Below are positions 35,612 through 44,514 of a stretch of 64,000 bases of DNA, in pieces; within the stretch, counting starts at the first letter, position 1, and every line of letters starts with the position of its first letter. The translations under genes and the position numbers were made by a program. Under the pieces are notes generated by a model, which was given only the letters and a program-made list of their open reading frames with translations, did no database searches and was not told the DNA's origin. The DNA lies in the NCBI RefSeq assembly GCF_000502875.1, contig NZ_AYWX01000001.1:497953-561952 (forward strand), written 5' to 3'. The DNA comes from Mesorhizobium sp. L2C084A000. Its GTDB lineage: Bacteria; Pseudomonadota; Alphaproteobacteria; Rhizobiales; Rhizobiaceae.

Positions 35612-36205
35612 TTATGCGTGGCGGATTTCCGTTCCCAGCACCTTCAGACATTCGCGGATGAACGCAGCAAGCGCCGTCCAGCCTTTGGCAGAAACCATTG
35701 TCCCGTCCACATAGGCCTCGGTCGGCGACAGGTCGATATAGGTGCCACCCGCCAGTGTCACCTCAGGCTCGCAGGCGCCGAGTGCTGCGACCTTCTTGCC
35801 ACGCACCACGCCGTCAACAGCGATCAGGATCTGCACACCGTGGCAGATGGTGAAGATCGGCTTCTTGGCCTCGTGGAAATGGCGCACGATGGCCTGCACG
35901 CGCTTGTCGGTGCGGATGTATTCCGGGCCGCGGCCGCCCGCGCAGTAGACGGCATGATATTGATCGAGCTGCCTCTCGGCTTCCGAGAAAGTCTTGTTGA
36001 TCAGCGCATAGTGGCCGAGCTTTTCGGTGTAGGTCTGGTCGCCCTCGAAGTCGTGCAGCGAGGTCTTGATCAGATCTCCGGCGTTCTTGTCTGGGCACAC
36101 CACGTGGATGGTGTGACCGACGGCTTCCATGGCTTGCTGATAGACAAAGATTTCGTATTCTTCGGTGAACTCACCGGTCAGCATCAGTATCTTCTTGCCT
36201 GGCAT
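35612..36205 (-). CDS. DJ-1/PfpI-family protein
   Basis: This 197-residue protein has the DJ-1/PfpI fold motifs: MLTGEFTEEYEIFVYQQAME, YHAVYCAGGRGPEYIRTD, and the nucleophile elbow FTICHGVQIL with the conserved Cys followed by His. Members act as deglycases, proteases, glyoxalases or amidases; the sequence alone does not decide. It follows the sugar-binding protein gene on the same strand by 72 bases and probably belongs to the sugar-transport operon, perhaps repairing glycation damage or processing an intermediate. Confidence 0.85.
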   Translation of the reverse strand: MPGKKILMLTGEFTEEYEIFVYQQAMEAVGHTIHVVCPDKNAGDLIKTSLHDFEGDQTYTEKLGHYALINKTFSEAERQLDQYHAVYCAGGRGPEYIRTDKRVQAIVRHFHEAKKPIFTICHGVQILIAVDGVVRGKKVAALGACEPEVTLAGGTYIDLSPTEAYVDGTMVSAKGWTALAAFIRECLKVLGTEIRHA

Positions 36206-36277
36206 GGCTCTTCCTCTCAGTGTTTGAGCTAGGCAGTGCGCGGACCGCGCCCTGCCTTTCGGTGAAATCGGATAGGG

Positions 36278-37228
36278 TTAGAATGGCGAGTCGGGGAAAT
36301 AGTATTCCTTGGCGTTGGCTTGGGTGATCAACGGCGCGTCGAGCTTGACGGTGCCACGGACGGGTGCCTGGCCGATCAGGTTGGCGACGGTCATGTAGAT
36401 CGCGGTCTTGATCATCGACGGCGGATATGGCGTCTCGACCGGCGTCATGGCGTCGCCGTCGATCACCTTCTTGACGATGTCCTTCATGCCGTTGCCACCG
36501 AGCGCCAGCTTGATATCGGTCCGGCCCGATTGCTTGACCGCTTCGAGCACGCCAAGCAGCATGTCGTCGTCATTGGCCCAGACCGCATCGATATGCGGGT
36601 ACTTGGCCAGATAGTCCTGCATCAGCTTGAAGGCCTCGTCGCTGTTCCAATGCGCGTACTGGATGTCGAGGACTTTCAGGTTCGTACCCTTGATCGTGTC
36701 CTGGAAGCCCTTGATGCGCTCGTCGTCGATGACGGTCGGAATGCCGCGCAGCACAACGACGTCGCCCTTGCCGCCGAGCTTGTCGATCATGAACTTGGCT
36801 GTGTTGGTGCCAACCGCGATATTGTCGCCCGCGAGGTAAAGATCCTGGACGGAGGCGTCAGTCAGACCGCGATCGACGACGGTAATGAACGTGCCCATGT
36901 CCTTGATAGCCTTGACCGGCTGAGTCAGCTCTTCCGAGCTGTAAGGCAGGATCACCAAAGCATCCAGCTTGCGGCTGGCCGACAGGTCCTCAAGCGCGCT
37001 GACCTGCTCCGCCGCGGACGGCGACGTCTTCACGACCACTTCGACGTTCGGGAACGCGGCGTTGATTTCCTTGGCCGCCGCCTGTGCGTGATAGACGATG
37101 CCCGCCGTCCAACCGTGGTCGGCTGCCGGTATCGACACCGCGATGACCTTCTTGTCTTGCGCCATGGCCTGACCGGCCAGCAGCAGCGCGCCAAGTGTCG
37201 CCGCCGCAATCCATTTTCTACTGAACAT
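36278..37228 (-). CDS. Ribose-type ABC transporter sugar-binding protein
   Basis: This 316-residue protein has a signal peptide (MFSRKWIAAATLGALLLAGQ, cleavage likely after AMA) and the peripla_BP_4/RbsB pattern: VIAVSIPAADHGWTAGIVYHA, LVILPYSSEELTQPVKAI, TVVDRGLTD, AVWANDDDMLLGVLEAVKQ. It captures a pentose, polyol or related sugar in the periplasm for the permease and ATPase encoded upstream. Its order after the permease (54-base gap) is common for GntR-controlled sugar operons. The ligand cannot be predicted. Confidence 0.9.
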   Translation of the reverse strand: MFSRKWIAAATLGALLLAGQAMAQDKKVIAVSIPAADHGWTAGIVYHAQAAAKEINAAFPNVEVVVKTSPSAAEQVSALEDLSASRKLDALVILPYSSEELTQPVKAIKDMGTFITVVDRGLTDASVQDLYLAGDNIAVGTNTAKFMIDKLGGKGDVVVLRGIPTVIDDERIKGFQDTIKGTNLKVLDIQYAHWNSDEAFKLMQDYLAKYPHIDAVWANDDDMLLGVLEAVKQSGRTDIKLALGGNGMKDIVKKVIDGDAMTPVETPYPPSMIKTAIYMTVANLIGQAPVRGTVKLDAPLITQANAKEYYFPDSPF

Positions 37229-37282
37229 TGTCTTCTCCCTTGGACCTATAAGAACGTTGATCCGCGTGGTCCGGACGCGGCG

Positions 37283-38281
37283 CTATTTCGAATTCGAAAA
37301 CCGCTGGATGAGCATGGCGATGATGATGATGACGCCCTGAACAGCGGCAACGAGGTATTCCGAGACGAAGTCCGACAGCACCATGAGGTTGGCGATGAGC
37401 TCCAGGATGACGGCGCCGGCGACTGTTCCCCACACATGGCCCTTGCCGCCGCGCAGCGCGGTGCCGCCGATCACCACGGCTGTGATGACCTGCAGTTCCC
37501 AAAGCTGTCCGGTCGTCGGCGTTGCAGCGCCCAGGCGCGGCACGTAGCAGATCGCGGCAATGGCCACGCAGGCACCCTGGACGATATAGGCCACGGTCCG
37601 TGTCCTGATCACCGAGATGCCGGAATAACGGGCGACATCCTCATTGGCGCCGACCGCCGCGCATTTGCGGCCGTATTTCATCTTGTACAGGATGAAGGAT
37701 GCGACCGCGGCGACGGCGACGGATATGAGGATAGGAACCGGGATGCCGGCAACCGTGCCGAAATAGACAGGCCGGTAGGCCTCGCGCAGCGATCGGTCGA
37801 TCGGTATCGTGCCGCCGTCGGTCAGATAGGTTATCAGCGCCCGGAAAATCCCCATCGTGCCCAGCGTGGCGATAAACGGTTCGATCCTGCCGACCGTGAC
37901 GATGAGGCCGTTGGCAAGCCCGCACAGCAGGCCGACCAGGATCGCCACCGCCATGCCGGCGGGAATAGCCCAGATACCGGCATGCGGCGCCACCGTGTTC
38001 ATGAACATGATGGTGATGCCGGTGATGAAGGCGGCCATCGAGCCGACGGAAAGATCGAGCCCGCCGGACGAGATCACAAATGTCGCGCCGACCGCGATAA
38101 TGGCGATGAAGGCGCTGCGGGTGATGACGTTGGCGAGATTGGTGGCGGACAGGAAATCGGGGTTGATGAGGTAACCCACGACCAGGAGGGCCGCCAGCGC
38201 AAGGAAGGGCCCGATGTCGGTCCAACTGACATTGAGATCCAGGGGGCGACGCCTGGGTGCGGATTCGGTCATGACAGCCAT
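37283..38281 (-). CDS. Ribose-type ABC transporter permease
   Basis: This 332-residue protein has about nine hydrophobic segments and the RbsC/AraH signature: DLSVGSMAAFITGITIMFM, LIVTVGRIEPFIATLGTMGIFRAL, and NEDVARYSGI followed by LGAATPTTGQLWELQVITAVVIGGTALRGGKG. The start at 38281 has GGGAGG eight bases upstream; the gene overlaps the end of the ATPase gene. It forms the homodimeric channel for the sugar transporter. Confidence 0.9.
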   Translation of the reverse strand: MAVMTESAPRRRPLDLNVSWTDIGPFLALAALLVVGYLINPDFLSATNLANVITRSAFIAIIAVGATFVISSGGLDLSVGSMAAFITGITIMFMNTVAPHAGIWAIPAGMAVAILVGLLCGLANGLIVTVGRIEPFIATLGTMGIFRALITYLTDGGTIPIDRSLREAYRPVYFGTVAGIPVPILISVAVAAVASFILYKMKYGRKCAAVGANEDVARYSGISVIRTRTVAYIVQGACVAIAAICYVPRLGAATPTTGQLWELQVITAVVIGGTALRGGKGHVWGTVAGAVILELIANLMVLSDFVSEYLVAAVQGVIIIIAMLIQRFSNSK

Positions 38282-39861
38282 TCTGTGCCTCCCTTGGCTT
38301 TTGGCCCTGGCTTGGGGCCACTGGTCGCCAGTACCGCCACGTTGCTTTCGGTCATTTCGGCGCCGCTGACCTCGCCGGTGATGCGGCCTTCGCGCATCAC
38401 CAGGATGCGGTCGCAGATGCCGATCAGTTCCTGCATCTCCGAAGAGATGACGATGCAGGCCTTGCCCTTGGCCACAAGCTCCTGGATGAAGGCATAGATC
38501 TGCGCCTTGTTGGCGATGTCGATGCCACGCGTGGGCTCGTCGATAATGACCACCGAAGGATCGGTCAGCAGCACCTTCGCCAGCAGCAGCTTCTGCTGAT
38601 TGCCCCCGGAAAGCTGGCCCGCTTTGGCACCGAGGCTCTTCAGCCTGATGTCATATGTCTCCACGGCCTGTTCCAAGGCCTCCGCTTCGCGGCGCCGACC
38701 CATCGAGAGGCCGGGATGGAACACACCGAGCGCCGACAGCGTCAGGTTAGGCGCCAGGTGCTCTTGCAGCAGCAATCCCTTGCCCTTGCGATCCTCGGTC
38801 AGGTAGCCGACGCCGGCGTCGATCGCCGCGCGCGGCGATTGGAAATGGATCGACTTGCCCTCAAGTTCGACTTTGGCGGCCGCCGGGCGCAGGCCGATAA
38901 TGCCTTCGAAGAGTTCGGTTCGGCCTGCGCCGACCATGCCGGCGAACCCGAGGATCTCGCCTTTGTGGACCGTGAACGACACGTCCTCCGCATAGCCGGG
39001 AACGGAGGCGTTCCTCACGCTCAGCATCGGTACATCCGAAGGCGCTGCGGTCCTTTCAGGATAGAGTGCGGCCAGTTCGCGACCGACCATCAGCCGCGCC
39101 ATATCCATCTGGCTCAGCGTCTTGCCGGGATAGGTGCCGACCATCTTGCCGTCGCGCAGAACGGTCACCTTGTCGGCCACCCGTTGCACCTCGTCCAACC
39201 GGTGGCTGATATACAGCACGGCGGTGCCGTGAGCCTTCAGTCGCAGGACGATCTCCAGCAGGCGCTCGACCTCGCCACCGGTCAGAACGGCGGTCGGCTC
39301 GTCGAAGATAACCAAATTATAGTCGTCAAGCAGAGCGCGAGCGATCTGCACCATCTGCCGGTCTGCCAGCGAGACATCGCGCACCAGTGCACTTGGCGAG
39401 ACCACGCAACCGATCTGCGCCAGTTTCTCGGCCGCCAGCCGGCGCATGGTGCGGTCATCCACGACATGGCCGCGCGAAAGCTCTCGCCCGAGAAACAGAT
39501 TATCGGTGACCGTGAGCCCCTCGGCGAGCAGGATCTCCTGATGAACCAAAGCGATACCGGCTTCCTGCGCCTGGCTGGGCTTGGCAAATTTCACCGCGTG
39601 TCCGTTCATCGACAATGTGCCATGGCTTGGCTCGACATAGCCGGACAGCAGCCGCATCAACGTCGACTTGCCGGCACCGTTCTCGCCAATGATGGCGTGG
39701 ACCTCACCGGGCAGGATGTCCAAAGTGACGTCCGACAACACCGTCACCGGGCCGTATTGCTTGGACAATTGCTGGGCGCGCAGCACCGGTTCCAGCGAAC
39801 CATGCGCATTGCTGGACAACGTGCTCCCGCCCTCCCCGGCGATATTGGCGGCAATAGACAT
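38269..39861 (-). CDS. Sugar ABC transporter ATPase with two nucleotide-binding domains
   Basis: This 530-residue RbsA/MglA-type protein has a first domain with GENGAGKSTLMRLL, VSLADRQMVQIARALL and LVIFDEPTAVL. Its second domain has a degenerate loop GMVGAGRTELFEG but an intact LSGGNQQKLLLAKVLL and IIDEPTRGID, the usual asymmetric arrangement. I chose the ATG at 39861, with GAGGT about ten bases upstream; a TTG at 39876 would overlap the GntR gene stop. It powers uptake through the adjacent permease. Confidence 0.9.
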   Translation of the reverse strand: MSIAANIAGEGGSTLSSNAHGSLEPVLRAQQLSKQYGPVTVLSDVTLDILPGEVHAIIGENGAGKSTLMRLLSGYVEPSHGTLSMNGHAVKFAKPSQAQEAGIALVHQEILLAEGLTVTDNLFLGRELSRGHVVDDRTMRRLAAEKLAQIGCVVSPSALVRDVSLADRQMVQIARALLDDYNLVIFDEPTAVLTGGEVERLLEIVLRLKAHGTAVLYISHRLDEVQRVADKVTVLRDGKMVGTYPGKTLSQMDMARLMVGRELAALYPERTAAPSDVPMLSVRNASVPGYAEDVSFTVHKGEILGFAGMVGAGRTELFEGIIGLRPAAAKVELEGKSIHFQSPRAAIDAGVGYLTEDRKGKGLLLQEHLAPNLTLSALGVFHPGLSMGRRREAEALEQAVETYDIRLKSLGAKAGQLSGGNQQKLLLAKVLLTDPSVVIIDEPTRGIDIANKAQIYAFIQELVAKGKACIVISSEMQELIGICDRILVMREGRITGEVSGAEMTESNVAVLATSGPKPGPKAKGGTEWLS

Positions 39862-39872
39862 CCGTTCCGACC

Positions 39873-40574
39873 TCAATCGAATGCCGGGAGCAGGCGATCG
39901 CGCGAGTGCTCTATATGGATGCGCATCGCCTTTGCGGCGGCATCGGGATCGGCAGAGCCGAACGCGGCAAGAATCGCCTCATGTTCGTCAAGTGCCTCCT
40001 CGGTCACACGTGCATGAAACATCAGGCGGAAGATGTGGAAGTGCGTGTGCTGGTGGCTCAACGTCTCTCGGATGAGTTCGTTTTGAGAAAACTCCAAGAT
40101 CTTGTCGTGGAAGATCGCATCCTGCCTGGCGAAGTTCGAATAGCGTACGCGATCATCCTTGCCGTCGCGGCGTGACATCACGCCGGCGGCTTCGAGCAAC
40201 ACATTGAACTTGGCCTCGTCCATCATTACGGCGGCCTTTGCGGCGCCATGCGGTTCGAGCAGCAGACGCATTTCGTACAATTCGTCGAAACGGCGCCGGG
40301 TGATCTGGGGTGCGGCACGATAACCGATCAAATGCGTCTTGAGGACGAGGCCTTCGCCTTCGAGCCGGCCAAGGGCTTCGCGGATCGGCGTGTGCGAGAC
40401 GTTGAATTCCTTGACCAGGCTATCGACTGTAATACGTGAGCCTGGCGGGATTTTCAGCGCCATCAACTGCGCGAAGATGGCTTCATAGACATCTTCGACG
40501 AGACTGTTGGCGCGCTGGATGCGACCAACTCCAATGGTGGCGTCGCTTGGGTCGGGTAAGTTTGCGGTGTGCAT
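39873..40574 (-). CDS. GntR-family transcriptional regulator (FadR/VanR-type FCD domain)
   Basis: This 233-residue protein starts at the ATG at 40574, with AAGAGGC upstream. An N-terminal winged helix (YEAIFAQLMALKIPPGSRITVDSL, then FNVSHTPIREALGRLEGEGLV) is followed by an all-helical FCD effector domain containing metal-ligand-type residues (IFHDKILEFSQNELI; LMFHARVTEEALDEHEAIL). It is the first gene of the minus-strand sugar-transport operon and is divergent from the Fe-alcohol dehydrogenase, so it likely controls both. The ligand is probably the transported sugar or a derived acid. Confidence 0.9.
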   Translation of the reverse strand: MHTANLPDPSDATIGVGRIQRANSLVEDVYEAIFAQLMALKIPPGSRITVDSLVKEFNVSHTPIREALGRLEGEGLVLKTHLIGYRAAPQITRRRFDELYEMRLLLEPHGAAKAAVMMDEAKFNVLLEAAGVMSRRDGKDDRVRYSNFARQDAIFHDKILEFSQNELIRETLSHQHTHFHIFRLMFHARVTEEALDEHEAILAAFGSADPDAAAKAMRIHIEHSRDRLLPAFD

Positions 40575-40626
40575 ATTTTGCCTCTTGACAGTCAGGACTG
40601 CTAACACGATGGTTCCGTCGATGCAA

Positions 40627-40640
40627 TCCTATATCCTATA
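40627..40640. promoter_or_regulatory. Tandem TCCTATA repeat in the GntR/Fe-ADH divergent promoter
   Basis: TCCTATA occurs twice in a row (TCCTATATCCTATA) in an AT-rich island of the 177-base spacer, followed by TACGATTTTAAAGCGGATATG. FCD-type GntR regulators often bind short AT-rich repeats in such spacers. It may equally be a -10 region. Evidence is positional. Confidence 0.35.
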
Positions 40641-40751
40641 CGATTTTAAAGCGGATATGTTTTAGGGGCGAGAGACACGCGCTTAGACCGTCCGATCCCA
40701 AGCCCAGTTCAATGCCTCCGTTTCCAGTCAGCCGCCGTCAAAGGACCGATC

Positions 40752-41978
40752 ATGACCCTCTTCGCCGCCCTGCGGTTGCCGCGTGAAATCCTGTTCGGGA
40801 AAGGGCAGCGCCATGTGCTGCCGACGGTCGCCGCCCGGTTCGGCCAACGTGCGCTGGTCTGCACCGATGAGCGTTTCGCGGGCACAACGGTATTCGTCGA
40901 CATCATCAAGTCCCTTCAATCAGCCTCGATCGAAGTCCTTGTGCATGACCGCGTTCTGCCCGACGTGCCACGCGACACGGTCGGCATCTGTGTCGAGGAA
41001 GCCAAGGGGTTCAGGCCGGACATGGTGATCGGCATCGGCGGCGGCAGCTGTCTCGATTTCGCCAAATGCGCCACGCTGCTTCTCAGCCATGGCGGCAAGC
41101 TCCAGGACTATTACGGGGAGTTCAAGGTGCCGGGTCCGACACTGCCGCTGATCGCCGTACCCACCACGGCCGGCACCGGCTCCGAAGTGACGCCGGTCGC
41201 GGTGATTTCCGACCCGGACCGGACGCTCAAGGTCGGCATATCGAGCCCTCACCTTATCGCCGCAGTCGCCCTGTGCGACCCCGAACTGACAATGACCTGC
41301 CCCCCTGGCCTGACCGCGATCGCTGGCGCTGACGCTTTGACCCATGCGATCGAGGCCTTCACCGCCATGCGGCGCGGTGAAGACCCCAATCTGCCGCAAC
41401 AGCATGTCTTCATCGGCAAGACTGCCCTGACCGACCATTTCGCGTTGCTCGCGATAAAACTGCTTGGCCGGAGTCTGGAGAAAGCCTGCAGCGACGGCGC
41501 CGATGTCGACGCGCGTGCCGATGTCATGATGGGCGCTCTGGCAGCGGGCTGCGCATTCGGCACCGCCGGAACGGCGGCGGCGCATGCCGTGCAATATCCG
41601 GCAGGCGCCCTCACCCACACCGCCCATGGTTTGGGCGTGGCGACAATGATGCCTTACGTAATGACCTATAACAGCCGCGTCGCCGCTGACGAGATGGCAG
41701 AGATCGGCGCGGCACTTGGCTTGGAAACGAAGGCGAGAACCACCGCCCAGATGGCAGCCGCCACAATCGAGGAGATCAGGCGATTGTTCGCGGCGATCGG
41801 CATTACGCCAACACTGGCGGATCTAGGCCTCCCTGCCGATAAGCTTGACTGGACCGCTGAGCAAGCGCTCGGCATCGACCGCCTGATCAAGAACAATCCG
41901 CGTGCCTTCGATCTCGGCACGATGCGACGCCTCGTCCAGGCTGCCCATGACGGCGACATCGCCGCCTGCGTTATGTGA
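40752..41978 (+). CDS. Iron-containing (group III) alcohol dehydrogenase
   Basis: This 408-residue protein has the Fe-ADH dinucleotide motif IGIGGGSCLDFAKCAT and the TTAGTGSEVTPVAVI segment. Metal ligands are visible in GADALTHAIEAF (Asp, His) and AHAVQYPAGALTHTAHGLGVA (two His). Such enzymes interconvert primary or secondary alcohols with aldehydes or ketones using NAD. It starts a plus-strand operon with an aldehyde dehydrogenase 17 bases downstream, suggesting alcohol to aldehyde to acid oxidation of the sugar-derived substrate. Maleylacetate reductases are a related alternative. Confidence 0.88.
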   Translation: MTLFAALRLPREILFGKGQRHVLPTVAARFGQRALVCTDERFAGTTVFVDIIKSLQSASIEVLVHDRVLPDVPRDTVGICVEEAKGFRPDMVIGIGGGSCLDFAKCATLLLSHGGKLQDYYGEFKVPGPTLPLIAVPTTAGTGSEVTPVAVISDPDRTLKVGISSPHLIAAVALCDPELTMTCPPGLTAIAGADALTHAIEAFTAMRRGEDPNLPQQHVFIGKTALTDHFALLAIKLLGRSLEKACSDGADVDARADVMMGALAAGCAFGTAGTAAAHAVQYPAGALTHTAHGLGVATMMPYVMTYNSRVAADEMAEIGAALGLETKARTTAQMAAATIEEIRRLFAAIGITPTLADLGLPADKLDWTAEQALGIDRLIKNNPRAFDLGTMRRLVQAAHDGDIAACVM

Positions 41979-41994
41979 AGAACGGAACAAAGCG

Positions 41995-43476
41995 ATGAAT
42001 TTGAACGCTCAGCAGCTCGACCAGGATGGCTATGACGTGCGCGGTTTTTCGCACGGACTCTACATCGACGGCACTTGGCGACCGTCCTCCGACGGTCGGC
42101 TCATCGATGTCGTCGATCCCTCCTCCGGGGCGGTGATCGCGGCGGTTCCCGATGCGACAGTCGAGGACGCCACCGCCGCCGTCGAGGCCGCGGCCAAAGC
42201 AGCTAAGGGATGGCGGGAGACGGCGCCGCGCAAACGCTCGGAAATCCTTCGGCGCTGTTTTGAGCTCATGGTCGAACGCTCCGAAACGCTCGCCATGCTG
42301 ATCTCGCTGGAGAATGGCAAGGCGTTGCGCGACGCGCGCGGCGAAGTGGCGTACGCCGCCGAGTTCTTCCGCTGGAATGCCGAAGAGGCGGTCCGGATTA
42401 CCGGTGAATTCGGCACCGCGCCATCCGGCACCAACCGGATCGTGGTCGATTATGAGCCGATCGGAATCTGCGTGCTGATCACACCGTGGAATTTTCCGGC
42501 CGCGATGGCGACCCGCAAGATCGCGCCGGCGCTGGCGGCAGGCTGCACTGTCGTCCTGAAGCCGGCCAGTGAAACACCGCTGACGGGCTATGCGCTGGCG
42601 GCACTCTACAGCGAAGCCGGCGTGCCTGCCGGCGTCGTCAACGTGCTGACCACGACCAGTCCCGGGCCGCTGACTTCCGCCATGCTCGCCGATCCACGCG
42701 TCAGGAAACTGTCCTTCACGGGGTCGACGGGTGTCGGCCGAACCTTGCTCGGCGAGGCTTCAAAGCATGTCATTTCCTGTTCGATGGAACTCGGCGGCAA
42801 TGCCCCGTTTGTCGTCTTCGACGATGCCGATCTCGACGCCGCCCTCGACGGCGCGATGATCGCCAAGATGCGCAACGCCGGCGAGGCCTGCACCGCCGCC
42901 AATCGTCTCTATGTGCAATCGGGAATCCATGATGCTTTTGCCGACGGGCTCCGCAAGCGCATGGCGGCACTTAAGGTGGGAGCAGGCCCGAATGCAGACA
43001 CAGAATGCGGGCCGATGATCACCAGAAAGGCTGTCGACAAGATCGACCGCTTGGTCAAGGACGCCGTGGGCCGGGGAGCCAAGGTGCTTTGCGGCGGGGC
43101 GATTTCGGAGGAAGAAGGATTCTTCTACCCGCCCACAGTGCTGTCCGATGTGCCGCCCGATGCGGAGATGGCGCACGAGGAGATTTTCGGCCCGGTGGCA
43201 CCCATCACACGCTTCGACACCGAGGCCGAGGCGATCGCACATGCTAACAACACGGAATATGGTCTGGCCGCTTATATATACACACGCGATATTGGACGCG
43301 GCATGCGGGTGGCGTCGGGGATCGAGGCCGGCATGATCGGTCTCAACCGGGGACTGATGTCGGATCCGGCCGCACCATTCGGAGGCGTCAAGCAGAGTGG
43401 CCTTGGCCGCGAAGGCGGCCAGCACCACGGCATCGCCGAGTTCATGGAAGCTAAATATATTGCCGTCACCTTCTGA
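41995..43476 (+). CDS. NAD(P)-dependent aldehyde dehydrogenase (succinate-semialdehyde type)
   Basis: This 493-residue protein starts at the ATG at 41995; the frame extends upstream into the Fe-ADH gene without homology. It shows [61 protein letters not shown] (catalytic Glu) and [14 protein letters not shown] (catalytic Cys), with [14 protein letters not shown] at the end. The pattern is closest to succinate-/glutarate-semialdehyde dehydrogenases. It probably oxidises the aldehyde made by the upstream dehydrogenase. Confidence 0.9.
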   Translation: MNLNAQQLDQDGYDVRGFSHGLYIDGTWRPSSDGRLIDVVDPSSGAVIAAVPDATVEDATAAVEAAAKAAKGWRETAPRKRSEILRRCFELMVERSETLAMLISLENGKALRDARGEVAYAAEFFRWNAEEAVRITGEFGTAPSGTNRIVVDYEPIGICVLITPWNFPAAMATRKIAPALAAGCTVVLKPASETPLTGYALAALYSEAGVPAGVVNVLTTTSPGPLTSAMLADPRVRKLSFTGSTGVGRTLLGEASKHVISCSMELGGNAPFVVFDDADLDAALDGAMIAKMRNAGEACTAANRLYVQSGIHDAFADGLRKRMAALKVGAGPNADTECGPMITRKAVDKIDRLVKDAVGRGAKVLCGGAISEEEGFFYPPTVLSDVPPDAEMAHEEIFGPVAPITRFDTEAEAIAHANNTEYGLAAYIYTRDIGRGMRVASGIEAGMIGLNRGLMSDPAAPFGGVKQSGLGREGGQHHGIAEFMEAKYIAVTF

Positions 43477-43486
43477 ACCGGCAGTC

Positions 43487-44311
43487 ATGTCAAAAGACCC
43501 TTTCCGCACCCGCGACCATGTGGCCGATTTTGACTATATCGTGGCCGACATAGTGACTCGCAGCGCGGAAACCCGGGCGAACCTGCCGATGTCGGCTGCT
43601 ATCGCCTATGGCGAGGGCGAGGCCGAAAGGTTGGACCTGTTCTTTCCGCCCGGCGAGCGCAGGGATCTTCCCGTGCACATCTTCATCCATGGTGGCTACT
43701 GGCGCATGTTCTCCAGAAGCGACTATTCTTATGTAGCGAACACAGTCACCAAAGCTGGGGCGATCGCGGTCATCGTCGACTATGCGCTGATGCCTGAAGT
43801 CAGGATGGCGGCAATCGTCGACCAGATCCGGCGTGCCAAACAATGGGTGCTGGACAATATAGCCGCCCATGGCGGTGACCCTGCCCGGCTAAGCGTAAGT
43901 GGTCATTCGGCGGGCGCGCACCTGACCACATTCCTGTTCGAAAAGACGCCAATGCCATCGCGCATACGTGCGGCGCTGCTGCTAGGCGGCCTTTACGACC
44001 TCAAGCCCCTTCAGACGTCCTTCCTCCAGCCGCTAATCGGAATCACCGATGAGGAGGCAACTGCCTTCACCCCGATGACGCGGTGGCATGACCCGGAGAC
44101 GGCAGCGACCATTCTCGTCGGAGATCAGGAAACGTCACCTTTTCACCAGCAGGCCGCCGACTTCGGAAAGCGCTTACGCGCGCAGGGGCAACTTGTCTGC
44201 GACCTCCGCCTGAATGACCGAAACCACATGAACAGCGTGCGTGATCTGGGCATCAGCGGCACACAATCTGGCGATTGCCTGATGGCGATGATCGAGGGAA
44301 ACGGCCTATAG
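43487..44311 (+). CDS. Alpha/beta hydrolase, kynurenine formamidase/esterase-like
   Basis: This 274-residue protein starts at the ATG at 43487, 10 bases after the aldehyde dehydrogenase stop; the longer open frame is antisense-like. VHIFIHGGYWRMFSR is the oxyanion-hole HGGYW motif, SVSGHSAGAHLTTFLF carries the nucleophile Ser, and DRNHMNSV the His. HGGYW hydrolases include arylformamidases and carboxylesterases. In this operon it may hydrolyse an ester, lactone or formyl-amide intermediate. Confidence 0.85.
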   Translation: MSKDPFRTRDHVADFDYIVADIVTRSAETRANLPMSAAIAYGEGEAERLDLFFPPGERRDLPVHIFIHGGYWRMFSRSDYSYVANTVTKAGAIAVIVDYALMPEVRMAAIVDQIRRAKQWVLDNIAAHGGDPARLSVSGHSAGAHLTTFLFEKTPMPSRIRAALLLGGLYDLKPLQTSFLQPLIGITDEEATAFTPMTRWHDPETAATILVGDQETSPFHQQAADFGKRLRAQGQLVCDLRLNDRNHMNSVRDLGISGTQSGDCLMAMIEGNGL

Positions 44312-44514
44312 GACGGAAGCTGGGGAAAGTAGAGCCGCTTGACTGCCGGGCCAGACACTCCCGTCACTCAAGAAAGTACCGTCACGGGATCGCGGCAGCT
44401 ACCGGCATCGGGCTGAGCTTTGCGGCAGGTGAAATCCGGCAGAGGACACAACCGACATTCCTCATCCTCTTTCTCCACACTGCATGCGGGTGGTGCCGAT
44501 CGACCATCGCACCC

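Noticed and set aside
36320..38497. 725-codon plus-strand frame opposite the sugar ABC genes
   Set aside because: Asp/His/Arg-rich antisense composition; the minus strand encodes three complete transporter genes.
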